Shown here: positions 1 through 11,324 of the stretch, piece by piece
Position numbering within the stretch: position 1 is the first letter of the stretch
Layout of the letters: each line of letters starts with the position of its first letter
Made by a program: the position numbers and the translations under genes
Notes under the pieces: model-generated
What the model saw: the letters and a program-made list of their open reading frames with translations, nothing else
Databases searched by the model: none
What the model was told of the DNA's origin: nothing
Assembly: GCA_003971905.1 (NCBI GenBank)
Contig: RSEE01000001.1
Span: 62,001 to 126,000, forward strand
Reading direction: 5' to 3'
Origin: Moniliella sp. 'wahieum'
Taxonomy: Eukaryota > Basidiomycota > Moniliellomycetes > Moniliellales > Moniliellaceae
DNA: 64,000 nucleotides

Positions 1-293
1 GATGCGGGTGGGAGAACTAGGTAGCCACCAGACAGGACCTCTTCAGTCTGCTAACGTACGAAGTGAATGTGAGTTGTGAGTACTGAGGGTACTGAGGTCT
101 GTCTGAGGCCCCTGAGGGCCTGAGGGCTTGCGGTACTGAGTACCGAGTAAAGATGAACGCGAACGCTGATCCATTACGATGTCGTGCCAACGTCCAACAT
201 GCCAATGCCCCACGACCAACACGCCCAACCCAGACCGAACCATGGATCAAAACACCATCTCCATGCCTTCAAGCTCTTGGTCAATATACGTTC

Positions 294-350
294 AATGAGT
301 AATGATTAATGAACGTTGAACGTTAAACGTTGAACTTCAACGTTAAGGTT
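294..350. repeat. Degenerate GAACGTT/AACGTTGAAC repeats
   Basis: Several imperfect copies of a palindromic AACGTT core lie close together (GAACGTTGAACGTTAAACG and neighbours). Related copies occur at about 21715-21735, 44208-44234 and 56100-56107, so this looks like a dispersed intergenic motif family and not a local accident. Confidence 0.6.
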
Positions 351-399
351 ATTGAATCAAGCTTGTTCGTCTTCCAGGTTGTTACTCGGTTGGAACAAT

Positions 400-456
400 C
401 TGGGTAGTGAGTAGTGAGTAGTGACCAGTGAGTACACTGAGTACTGAGTATTGACG
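400..456. repeat. GTAGTGAGTAGTGA / GTACTGAG short direct repeats
   Basis: Tandem and near-tandem 7-8 base units (TAGTGAG, AGTACTGAG) are visible. Similar units recur at 70-150, 6127-6147, 13684-13735, 52550-52640 and 58678-58710, always outside the recognised genes. Confidence 0.55.
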
Positions 457-1560
457 AAGTTGAGGTACTAACTAAAAACGACGAGTGTCCTGAGAATCTG
501 ACGCGAGGCGGGTGACCGGTGACCGGTGAACAAGCTTCAAAAGAAGTGAAGCTAGTGATGTGACGCTGTAGATTCATCATGCATCCTGGGGTATCATGCC
601 ATCGATCTTCGGATCGGTTATCCCCGATTCGTATATTCGGGCAAATGATGATTTGGGACATGTACGTATGGCAGAGTGGACGCGCAGGGTTCAGCCTGAG
701 CTCAGCGCTCAGCAGGGCCCAGCAGCCAGTCACAGGGAGGGCAGGGAGGGTGGTTGGGCAGTACCACCTGCTGCCTGTCCTGCGGAGCAGCAGGAGCGTT
801 GGTCGATAAGCGCAAGCGCTACCATCGTCGTCATCACCGCCAGCAGCATCACCAGCAGCACCCGGCAGTTGTACCACTGGTGTACCTGCGGTACTGCGGT
901 ACCTGCCGCGTGCTGCCCTGTGGGCCAACACACTTGCCTCTCGCAGTCTGTATCGACACCCCTCGTCCCTGCCGGACCCTCAGCGTCTTACTGGTGCGTC
1001 TTCCCACTGCCACGTCTCAGACAGGCGACATCACTCGTTCGCGTTACTCGTCACGCGTCACTAGACTCGTCCTCCTCTCGACATCCCGCATCCCGCGTCA
1101 GATCCCCATCACCGTGATCTTTCAGGCTGCCCAGCCGTCTCATACATCACATACATCACATCCCACAGCCCGAGCGCACAGGCCTGCGCGCCTGCGCACG
1201 CCTGACCAGCTGGCCCGCCTGGCGCTCCGGCCGCCATGGATCTCCTCCAACCGCCTTCTCGGTTCTTCTTGCTTTCTGTCCACCATCCTTCGCCACCCCT
1301 TCGCCCTCTCCACACTCCACCTCCCACCCCCACAGACTGGTGGCTCCAGCAGAACACAGCGGCACCATTATACACCCACCGCTGCCTTTCTCGCTCCCCT
1401 CTGTCTCTCGCCCCGTCAACCCCCTCTTCCCAGCCCACCGTTTGCTGCTTGCCCGTCTACTCCCCTCGTGCCTTCCTTCGCATCGTCTCGTTCCTCCCTG
1501 TCCATCTCGTTCGGTTTCCAGCCCGTTTCCCTGTCTTGTTCTGTCGCCCCTTTTTACACT

Positions 1561-3897
1561 ATGGTGCTTTTCGCTCAAGCCACGCCTCCCGTCTCGCACG
1601 GGACTTCGCCCTCTCCGGACACGCTGGGCGAAGTCAAGGCTACTCCCGCACCCAAAGCCTCCATTCGCACGCCTTCGACCTCTCACAGGGCCAACACCGC
1701 CAGTCAACGCAAGCGCTCGTCCGTCGGTGCCGCGCCAGCTTCCGCTTCTACTAACAGTCATGTGCCGTCTTCGCCTTGCGAACAGAAGGAAGAGGGCAAT
1801 ACGGCTTCGATGGCTTGCACTTTTTGCCGTCAACGGTACGTCGTTCTCTCCCTTTTTGCTTCTCTCTCTCATCCTAACCCCCGTGCTTGATTCCTCCATC
1901 CCGTCGGCCCACCAGCAAAATCAAATGCAACAACGCCAAGCCCGAATGCAGTGCGTGCGTCAGCTATGGCCGCAAATGTGTCTACCAGGCCGTCACAGCC
2001 GAGGCCAATGCAGCGCTGCGCTTGGCCAAGCGCACTCGCCGCGCACGCCTCGTTGCCTCCCTCATCCTTTCGGCGCCCTCACTACAGTCCTGTCTGCATA
2101 ATAAAAGAAGGTGGCCAATGTGACGGCTCACGTGCACCAACAGGCCAGTGTATCGCTCACCCAGATGGCCGAATCGATTGCTGGTATGCAGCTCTACTCG
2201 TCTGAGCCGGGCCAATCGCCAGTCCACCTGCACACCGTCCGTTCACCGGAAGACGGCGTGGTGACACGTGCCTCTACACCCGTCAACTTGGACGAGCTCT
2301 TGGCTGTCGATTCCCACGTCCAGCCCGCAGGCCGTGGGGAGTTCACCTCCCTACATCCGCTCTACGCCCTCTCGGGCGAAGGAGCTGCTACGGTACCATT
2401 GGAGCCGCCGACGAACCAACGTCCTGTGCCTGTACCCGTCCCCGTTCCTGGTGTTCCCCTGGTCGCTGGACCCGGTGGGATGGCGATGGAGGGGAAAGTG
2501 GTTCCGCCCAACGACCTGCTGAGCCTGACGGGGTACCTTCCTTCTGCGCCTCTCTGGCCTGGCCCCTTGTCCAACGGTACCCCATTTCTGTCTCCGCTCG
2601 ACTCGGGTTCATGGTAGCATCAGCTCTGCCATCTCCTCCGTTGTGCCCTCACGGCCCGAGACACCGCACGCGATGCCGTTTGGATCATTGCCATCACCAT
2701 CAGGTGAATCGCCACTGACGACAATGTTTACCCCGCCCACATCGACACTCTGTGGAACGTACTGGCCCTCTTCCTCTCCCTCCGAAGGGTGGTGGGGCGG
2801 TAGGCGCCGCCAGTGGGCCCCCGTGCCCGTCGCAGCCCTTGGCTTCTTCCCTTGCTGCCGGCCCCGCATCCACGTTCTGCAACCCCAACAATGTGTGGCG
2901 CCACGACCGGACATGGGTGGCAGGCAACGTGGGTATGGGGCCGCTGCCCGCGCCTGCTACATCGTCGAACGTTGGCGCCCACGCGTCCTCGCGGCAGGGT
3001 ACACAAGCGCCAGTGCCGCAGCTCCGTCCGTGTATCGAATTGGGTCTGTCGCTGATGCCCGAGCCAAAGGAGATGCCGAGTGCGCCGGTGCAGCGCCAAT
3101 TGGGATGGCAAGCTTCTGCACAGTCCATGGCTACCAACGGCGGCCTTGCCAGCCCAGCTGCAGTGACCGATCCCGTCGCCCTGGGTAGCTCGAGGGAGAG
3201 GATGGATTGGTCCTTGGCTCCACCCCTTTCACCTTCCCTCTCACCCTGGCCAGCCGAGGCAGGACAATTCGATGCGCCCAACTGCACGCGGCGGGAACAG
3301 CGGCGACCCGTGATTGTCAATCCTCGCATGGTCCATGTGATCGAAGCGATGAAACAGAGCCCGGCACAAGTGAGTGCGCTGGCGCGACGGCGCCAAGCCC
3401 ACGCCCAAGCCCAACAACCTCCGCTACAGCAACTCCAGCCCACGGCAATGTCCGGGCTGGACTCCCTGGTCACAGGTCCGGTGTGGACCAAAGAGTCGAT
3501 GGAGAAGGAGGGCGCGACGTGCTTCTCCCCTGTGCAGGACAGTGGGCTGGCTGCTGGATCGGCGACGGCAGAGGCGATACCCGGATTGGAATGGGACGAG
3601 TTGCTCTCCAGTTCGAACGCGTCGCAGTGGAGCACGCCATGCTTGGATGAACGTGTACTGGCCGGCGGCGTGTCCCCCTTTGCCAGCACACCTACCGCCG
3701 ATCAGTTGCTCACCCCCACCTCACCCGAACGACCGTTGGCTTTGGCGGGCGTTGGGTGTGCCGCGCCCACCACCCTGCTAGGGATGATGGACACGTCTCG
3801 TTTCCCTGCGCACGAGGAGCTGCTAGTTTCCGAGTTTATGGTGGACGACGCGTTTGGTCTATCGACTGGAGACCAAGCCATGCCGACGGTCGTCTGA
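1561..3897 (+). CDS. Zn(II)2Cys6 fungal transcription factor, frame-broken
   Basis: This is a predicted DNA-binding transcription regulator. The binuclear zinc cluster is complete and follows CX2CX6CX6CX2CX6C: it starts ACTFCRQR, is interrupted by an intron at 1836-1915 (GTACGT...CAG), and resumes KIKCNNAKPEC then SACVSYGRKCVYQ. The six cysteines fall at about residues 90-117 from the ATG at 1561. The rest is low-complexity Pro/Ser/Gln-rich sequence with no recognisable fungal-specific regulatory domain. It ends with an acidic, hydrophobic tail near 3800-3895 that could be an activation region (inference). The frame changes near 2050-2110 (a second intron or an indel), near 2600-2620 and near 2750-2790. 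The pathway controlled cannot be deduced. The zinc cluster is certain; the start and exon structure after it are less so. Confidence 0.85.
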
Positions 3898-6796
3898 GCC
3901 ATCGTAACCCACTCATTTGTCGGCGAGGAGGTGGATGGGGTCTGGTTGACCTAAGCGTCGTCGATGGAGGCCTTGCTCAAAAGCCCATTCTAGGCCCGCA
4001 CAACCGTCATCTTTGCCATCGGAACATTCCTTGTGCCTCTGCTCTCGTTGCACTTTACTCTGATCATTTCTCCGTCGCTGTTTATCTATGTTGCCTCCTA
4101 TAACTTTATGCCTTTCGCATTTCAGCAACCTGTGCAACGTTTCTTTGCCTCCTTACTCTCATTCTTCTGCCTTCATCGTCGTTCCCACCCCGGTTGAGCA
4201 CAGGCAAATGGGGGGTATTCGAAACACGCGCTGTCTCTTGATGGGTCCCCACCTTTGCCCTTGCTGCTTTGTTACTCCGCCTCCCTATATCTGGAAACCC
4301 AAGTTACTGTCCATGCTCCACACACACATGGCCCACGTTGCACCTCTCCCTTTGTACTCTGGAAGAACCGATCCTGTCCTGCAACCCGCCAGGCGTGCCG
4401 GCACGGGCGACTTGGGTTACGACTCCCAGTTTACTTTGTGGTGGAACGCTCATCCCCTCCGGTTCGCATCGTTACTACTATGTATTCCCTTGCCTCCTCT
4501 CGCGTTCACGACCCCCAGTGTGCTGTCTTATAGGTTCTTATTGTATTGCGCGCTATCTGTGTTAATTTTCTTATTGTTCCAGGAATGATTAATGAGCACT
4601 CGAAGTAGGAATCGAGCAACACAGAACAGCACAGCGTGCATTTCCTTTCTCTCGATCAGCCGTTGGGAGGTTCCATTGTTGACCCACCTCAGGAGACTCG
4701 CGAAAAGTGTGCTCTCTCCGGGCGTGTTGTTCTTTAGCGACACCTATAGTTTACTTGTGAGATACAGAGGAAGAAAATGTGCAGGTCACGTATACTTGTG
4801 CGCGGCCCAACGTGTCATTGCCCCTGCCTCTTTGATCTTCCAGTAACCCTCCGATGGTAGTAGCAACCCCCCCCGACCATTGGCCTCCGGGATCCTAGGT
4901 TTCAGAACGAGGGGAACCTTTCACACGCACCAAAACTGGCACTGATAGTCCTGATGCAATGACAGGATGATGATGAAATTGTTGCCGGCATAGAGCCCAT
5001 CACCATGAAATGCCCGGCGGGAAGCTAAGAAGCTAACACAGGGTCTATACCAGAGCGTAATGCTGGTCGCCACGGAGGGGGAGGTGCCAACAAAATGAGG
5101 GCGCCTCGAAAACATGAAAAACGTCGAGCGGGAGTGGCACTTTTTGGAACAGCCGCTACTAAATGACTGAGGCTGGCGCCCAGATCGATACTGACGTTTT
5201 TTCGCGTGCATCATATGGACAACTCTGCGGGGTGAGATCGGTGAGGTATGAGAGATTCTCGTCATGCATTATGCACAAGAGTTTGTTCGGGTGACGGTGA
5301 CCGGGGAGTACCTCCTTGCACCTTTGAGCCGTGTCCTGGCCAAGCCCGTTCCTCCAGCGAAACGTGTGTGATCCAACTGGAGACGTGTTCCATATATTAG
5401 GATACCCCCCTATGGCCGTGTTGATCGGTGATCGTGTTTCCCTCGGCCTCAGTCCTAATAGTACTAGTTAATAGGTAATTGAACCGAAGACGTGGATCGA
5501 TGACATGGATGACACCTATTACCCGTATACTTCTATCATCTTTAGTCACTAGTCCCTTCCGACTCTTCTATATACAGAGACAATTATCGATTATCGATTA
5601 AATAGTACACACTAATAGGTGCTAGAGTGCAACTTGGGAGCACTCGCGATCCTATGGATCAGCTGCGAAGCAGCCTTCAGACAAGGCGTGAAGGCAAAGT
5701 GGTGAGCCACAAGTCTTCAAGCAACGTCTGAAGGGAAGGAGAAAGGAGAGAGAGAAGGGAGATGGGCGAGAGGGCGTGCGCGGCCTGCGAGCGGAACGCT
5801 TCCGCTCGGCTAGGCGAGCGTCACCGATCCATTGAGGGCCGCGCAGGAGAACCCTAGCAGTACCCTCTAACAATAGGACCCAACGTTTTTTAGACCCGGA
5901 TGAGATCCGGTGAGAAAACAGACGCCTTTCCCTTTTAGAGCTTGTGTGGTGGTGAGTACGGTGAGCGCTGGTTATCCATCTCCCACACAGGAGATGGAAG
6001 CGACGGAAACAATGCTACACAGTCGCTGCGGATCGATGAGTGCCACGGATGAGTTGATGGCTTTCCACAGGTTTTGTTGCGAAGAATCATTAGTCATCGG
6101 AGGTGTTGAGGAACTGAAGACCCTGGACTGAGGATACTGAGTACTGATGGGAGTCGAATGTCGATCGAGAGATGAGAAGGACTGGAAAATATGAGACCTA
6201 TTGTGGCGGGAACAGTACCGTAATGAGAGAGTTTCCCATCACAGTAATGAAAAAGTACATGGATCGGCCGTAGAGCCCCCCCCCCTAACCCAGCTTCTGA
6301 TCCCCGTATTGAAAGCGCCCCCCCCGGGCCGCATTTTGGTCACATAACGCAACTACGCTTCCGGTGGCCTCGTTACGCGTCATTGACGGACGGATCAAAG
6401 GCCATGGCGCGCATGATCCATGATGTCATGCTTGAAATGCATTTTATGGCCGATCCCTGGTCCACTTGTAATGATCCTGGTGACCCAGCGACGTCCTAAG
6501 TGCAGTTATGCAATGGCAGAGAGAAGAAGGAGCTGGGTTGAACCCAGACTGAGGATCAGAAGAAGAAGAGAAGAAGGAGAAGAAAGGAGAGCGGCACTAG
6601 GCCAGGGGATAGGATACTGGTGTGGTGCCCGGATGAGAAGATGGTCAGGAGGCGCGGAGGTGGCTGGCCCATAGGACCCTGGTCAACAACTTGTTGTCTC
6701 GTTATCGCGCTTGCGGGTTCTTACTCGGCATACCATATTGGAGCAATCGTTGAGACGCCTGGTCTCTAGCAAGACCAATAAGCAAGTCTTGTTGGT
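3898..6796. other. 2.9 kb gene-poor interval
   Basis: No supported gene. The 3' flank of the zinc-cluster gene (3900-4600) is C/T-rich and open in several frames without recognisable protein. Around 5450-5620 the sequence becomes AT-rich with ATCGATTATCGATTA. At 5674-5682 and 5726-5734 there is a 9-base inverted repeat (CCTTCAGAC/GTCTGAAGG). No tRNA A/B boxes were recognised by eye. Confidence 0.5.
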
Positions 6797-8684
6797 TTAA
6801 GTATCAAGTACAACGAAAGAGGGGCGGGGAAGAGGAGAGAGGTTGCCAGGTGGTGGGACAAGAGGGCATGCAGAGCAAACAGAGTCAAATGTGTGGCTTG
6901 GGTGTTGGCAGTGTGTTGGCCTGGCCACGTGCATCATCCCTTGCCACTTGGTCACCAAAGAGGGCGCGCAAGTCTTTTCGCGTCCGGCTACCCGACGGCC
7001 CGAGGCCATGGCGGCACGGATGCGCGCTTCGGGCGAGTCCGCCTGGACCACCGAGCCATCTGACGCGGTTTTGGGGAAGGAGGAGAGGGCCGGGTACAAG
7101 TCCAGTGAGGCGGGTCCCGGCGCGCCCACAACGGAAAGCAATGGACGAGACGCATCATTGACCGCCTGGATGGACGAAAGACCAGAAGCGTCGGGCTCCA
7201 GCACGTAGATTTCCCCATGCTGCACCAGTTGGATGGCCAGCGCATCTTTTCCTGCCCACTCTGTACGGTGGGAAGGGGCCACCCGCGTATCGAGTGATAC
7301 ATATAACCGTCTCCCCTACCACAGCGGCATGAAGGATGGGCAGACCAAGGTCGAGGGTGGTCATCTCGTTGCCGCCTCTGGCGAGGGTATCGAGGGAGAA
7401 GATGTGCAAGGCGGAACTGGCCTCGAGACGAAGGAGTAGTGGGAGGCTTCTGCTGATCCAAGGACAGGCAGCAGGGCCAGCTGAACAATGGCCAAATGGG
7501 GCGTGCCCTGGAGAGTATTGGCTTCGCCAGGGGGCGGAAGCTGTCCTTCCTTGCCAGAGGTGGTAAGCGCAGTAACCGCCTTGCAGGCGCAGGAAGTACA
7601 TCCGTACGAACGTACTTGGCAACCAAAGCAGAATCTAACTCGACGGTGGCGAGAATTCATGGGAAGCTGCTGGGGGTGCAGGGGAAGAAGCGGGGTAGGT
7701 GGGTAGGTAGTCGCTCAGGCGAAGCGTTGTTTCCCCCATCGGCTGAGAGGAGCGCCGACCGGCGTGTCCCTTTTAAACGGGAAGGGGACCACCAGCAGCG
7801 CGCCAATGAAGGAAGAAATGCCCAACACGTAATATACTATCGACCCAGATCGCTTGGGCCCCCAACGCGAGATACGATATGCTCGTCTCGATCGGCTGTG
7901 AGGAGTGGGGGATCGAGCCGGTATATGAGGACGATACAGGTAATGGGGCAAATACGGCATCGGTAAGCATCCCCACATGTCCAACACGCGGAGAAAGAGG
8001 ATCAGAAGGGTCAAAGAAGCCCATGTCGGCTGTATCGGCGTCGAAGGTTTGAGGGAGGGGAACCGGGAAACCATCCTTAGGAAGGGGAGGGACCGAAACG
8101 TCCCCATGCCGGTCGCCGACTAGGAGGTGAAGCGCCCTTTGGATGCAGCAGGTTCCCAGAGAAAGACAGCGGCCCTTTTGGGGAGTTGGACTGAGATGAC
8201 TTCCGAGCCATAGGCAAGCAGAGACGTTTCCGCCAATTGGACGAAGGCGCGGTCAACAGGCAGGTGCCAGACTCGAAGAGTCTTGTCGTCTCCTGCTATC
8301 GCAAGCGCCGAGGCATCCGGAGAGAACGATGCGATTCTAGGAAAGGCCAGATGCACAGACTGGGACGCGTCTGCTTGCTTATCCTGCGGATGGAAGCTGG
8401 TGCAGTGTAGAGGGGCGAGCAAGGCAAGTAGCCGACTTGTACCGCTTCTCCCGAACCACACTTGGGAGGGCTCAGAGAGCGACTGAAGTAGCTGTGAGCA
8501 GAGCGAGGAACTGGTAGGTGGCTCCGGGCACACCAACGACCTCGCTGGCTGCAACAAAGTGGACGGGGAGACGGTCGAGGCCATGCCTGATGGAGGGAAG
8601 GATGGACAGATGGACAGCGAGGCAGGTGAAGAAGCAGGGTAAAGTAGGCCAAGGTGGACCTGGCTGGCCTCGTATAGGCCCCAT
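6797..8684 (-). CDS. TRM82: TRM82/WDR4-like subunit of tRNA (guanine-N7) methyltransferase
   Basis: This is the likely non-catalytic WD40 partner of Trm8/METTL1, which makes m7G46 in tRNA. A WD repeat ends in GDDKTLRVWHLP (about 8260-8325). The family signatures follow in order on the minus strand: GDRHGDV (about 8097-8118), GHVGMLTD (about 7957-7985) and LLTADRDEHI with ISRWGPKRSG one frame away (about 7840-7906). GHxxMLTD followed by TADRDEHIxxSR is characteristic of Trm82/WDR4. The C-terminal part (6797-7282) is poorly conserved. The frame breaks at least four times; one break is at 7876, where a single C is missing between DEHI and RISR. The start at 8684 is a guess, chosen because the frame reads into RLPVHFVAAS. 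Family assignment is good; boundaries are weak. Confidence 0.75.
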
Positions 8685-8878
8685 AGAAATGTGGGGTTCC
8701 GCAATCAGAAATTTGCGATTCCGCTATGGCTCAGTAGGCAGCTGGTTGGAAAAAAATGTTTCAGCGTTTTATTAGCTTTAATTTCCTCTCGGCTCGCCCT
8801 GCCTTGCTCTTCCTTTTGCTCTGCTCTGCTCTGCTCTCTACGCTCTGCTCGGCACCCTTGTGCTCACCCACCTCGACT

Positions 8879-10497
8879 ATGCCCCCCAAGCGCAGAAGCA
8901 GTGCTCCCAAAGCTGCCCCCAAAGCTGCCCCCAAAGCTGCCCCCAAAGCTGCCCCCAAAGCTGCCCCCAAAGCCACCGAGACTGTGGAACAGACCATCCC
9001 TGCGGCTCCATCCCCTTCTCTTCCCAATGGCGAGGCCAAGTCCAACTCCCCAAGGATTGTGCCCTTGCAGCCGGTACGTCCTGTCCCTCCTGCGGCCAAC
9101 CATAGCCAGTCTATTGACGCTTCCATCTAGCCCCCACTTCCTCTAGCTTCTGTTCCGGCAGTAAATGAGCCCAAGGCACTGCCCCTGCTTTCGACTAGCT
9201 TTTCCTCTCTGGTTGCCTTGATCCCGCCGCGGTACTATTTGGTCCGAGAGGAGGATGAGGATCTTTTTGCTGGCCTGGGTCAAGTCTCTTCGCGTTTCCA
9301 CAAGAATGTACGTTCCGGCACGACCAACAAGAAGAGGCGGCCAAAGCGGCTCGGATCGCCAAGCTGAATCCTGCAAACCACAAATCGGTGGAGGAGGTGG
9401 CTCTGGCACGGGCGCAAGGAGAAGATGATACTTTGGAGTATGAGTACGAGGATGAGGAGGACAGCGATAACGAGTCCCTCCCTTTGCTGTGGACGATGAC
9501 GACGAGTCGGGCATGGAGGACGCAAGTGGACGCAAGCGCAAGCGCTCGTCCGAAGAGGAGGAGGAGGACACGCCGGCAAAAGGACTGGCCACTTCGATTG
9601 AAGATCTGCATTCGTCTGCAGGATCGGGTGGTGGCGTTACGGAAAAAGCGTGGTGTGGATGAGACCAAGATCGAGCCGGAGGAAGTACTGGCTGAACGCA
9701 AGCGGAGGGGTGAGATGCGGGACCGCAGGCGAAGGGAGCGAAAGGAAGCACGGCGGGCTGCCGCTGCCGCGGCCTCGGCCTCGGCCCCAACCTCGACGCC
9801 CACTTTTAAAAAGCCGACAGACTCGCTTATGCATGCCAGCAAGTCTGAAGGTGGTGGGAGGAACACGGCTCCTGCGCTGTTGGTGTCTGCGCCCAAGTCG
9901 ACGGTTTCTCAGGCCAAAGAGGCGGCGGCCAAGAAAGCTCGTAAGGCGTATGAGATTGACACCTCGGCGACGGATGTGCAGTTTGGAGGGGAAGTGGATG
10001 AGCGGGTGGCCAAGTTGGCCCAGAGCCATACTCTTCCGCGGGACCCCAAGACGGCATTGGCCATGCTCCAGGCGCGCAAGGCCAAGGCTGAGCGTATGGC
10101 GGAGAAGAAGCGGGCCAAGCACGGGGACCAGGCACAACAAGCTTCTCCTTCCGACGCAGCTTGGGATAAGGCGACCGCGGCGGCGGGCGTGCGCGTCCGG
10201 GACAATGAGGCGATGCTTCAACAGGCGGCGGCGAGGAAGGATCGGGCAAAGGCCAAAGGAAAGGCGGCGTGGGCGGAGCGCACCCAGTCCATGAAGGACT
10301 CTCAGGCGGCGCGCCAAGCCAAGCGGGAAGAGAACATTGCTCTGCGGCAAAAGTCGAAGAAGAGCCACAAGCCCCACCCGAAGGACACCCGCAAGACCTC
10401 TTCATCCTCCCGTCCTGGACTTGCTGGTAAGGCCAAGCCTGCTCGTGGGGGAATGCAGAGCAAGGCCCGGGGCAAGGGCAAGGCGGGGCGCAAGTAA
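8879..10497 (+). CDS. RRP14: SURF6/RRP14 ribosome biogenesis protein
   Basis: A nucleolar protein of the SURF6/Rrp14 family, which acts in pre-rRNA processing and subunit assembly. The ATG at 8879 begins a basic Ala/Pro/Lys-rich leader with six AAPK-type units. A phase-0 intron lies at 9074-9130 (GTACGT, CTAG acceptor, 57 nt). The Rrp14 N-terminal motif LVALIPPRYYL (about 9210-9241) and the RIAKLNPANHKS block follow. An acidic/basic spacer then precedes the SURF6 domain, with AWDKATAAAGVRVRDNE and a long Lys/Arg-rich helix ending KAGRK. Frame breaks occur near 9316 and 9483, both explained by one lost base in GG or TTT, and again near 9610. The stop is at 10495-10497. Family assignment rests on both conserved ends. 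Confidence 0.87.
8904..8975 (+). repeat. 12-bp tandem repeat encoding AAPK units
   Basis: About six near-perfect copies of GCTGCCCCCAAA sit in frame inside the N-terminus of the SURF6/RRP14 gene, giving an Ala-Ala-Pro-Lys tract like those of nucleolar and linker-histone tails. The copy number is probably variable between strains (inference). Confidence 0.85.
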
Positions 10498-11324
10498 ACC
10501 TGGCCTGATCTTGGGGCGCGGCGCTTGCCGCCCAATCCATTCACCGCCGCAACCTGCTTTTGTCTTTCGCAGAGGTTGGCGGTATGTGTTCTGCGCGTTG
10601 GAGTGTATTTCAGCTGGATCCAGGCGCACCCGAGAAGGACCCCCACATGGTTGACGACAACCCGTGCATGATGTTCGGTCCAGAGGCCTGGGCTCCTTTG
10701 TATCCTTTTTCTGCCTGTTGGGGAGGACTACTACACCTACTCTATTGTACTGCTTTTCTGTTCACGCCCCACCATCGGCACCCAATGTATGGGTAGAATG
10801 TACAACCTTTGTGAGCCGGCATGTTTTAACAGCAGCAAGGCCATATCTTGGCTGGCAGGCTCACCCATATTTGCTGTGTAAATAGTACTGGCGCCGCCAT
10901 CTCCGCCGAGCCGGTCTTCTAATGCAAGTGGCCGATGTGTGATGGTGTCCCTTGTCGCGGGTCTGGACCGACCGCCTGTGACCCTTATGGATTATCTCGA
11001 GAATCTTCGAGTCCTCAAAGAGCGAACTCGTCCAAACACGGCCTGATGGCCGGAGTACCTCGGTCGATATAACAACGCAATTAAAAAACGCGGTAGCTGT
11101 AAGTGCGTTAGGCATTGCGCCTGAAAATATGCCTCCTGGCCACGTGTCACGTGATGTGCACCACGTGACTGGCCATGCGAAGGACTGGGCAGGTTCCAAG
11201 CTGCTTACCTCAGCCAGTCCGGCCGCCAATCCTTCGCCGGGGGAACCCACAGCTTCCCGCTCGGCCCCAGCCCACCTGCCCACCAGCCCCACCGCGCCGT
11301 CTTGCTTGGATTGGCTTGAGGACG
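10498..11324. other. Intergenic region between RRP14 and MRP51-like genes
   Basis: No gene seen. It holds the 3' flank of RRP14 and the promoter of the downstream mitoribosomal gene, including the CACGTG cluster listed separately. Confidence 0.6.
11141..11167. promoter_or_regulatory. Triple CACGTG (E-box / Cbf1-type) cluster
   Basis: Three CACGTG hexamers lie within 27 bases, at 11141-11146, 11148-11153 (as the full palindrome TCACGTGA) and 11162-11167 (CACGTGAC). They are 158-184 bases upstream of the MRP51-like start codon. CACGTG is the established site of bHLH factors such as Cbf1. A function here in controlling the mitochondrial ribosomal gene is inference from position. Confidence 0.65.

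Larger units (their letters stand above)
1..1560. other. Intergenic region and leader of the Zn2Cys6 gene
   Basis: No convincing gene is seen. The first 600 bases hold short direct repeats of the forms GTACTGAG, TAGTGAG and GAACGTT. The open frames over 579-1890 are compositional. From about 1236 to 1560 the plus strand becomes strongly C/T-rich, as is common in fungal promoters and 5' leaders, and it leads directly to the ATG at 1561. Confidence 0.6.

Noticed and set aside
4088..4588. 166-codon plus-strand frame after the Zn2Cys6 gene
   Set aside because: The sequence is C/T-rich 3' flank, other frames are also open, and the hydrophobic stretches reflect pyrimidine bias, not a recognised membrane protein.
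5790..5870. Possible tRNA-like GC-rich hairpin region
   Set aside because: Several short GC-rich complementary pieces exist (GCTTCCGCTCGGC and neighbours), but no cloverleaf with a credible anticodon arm and T-loop could be drawn.
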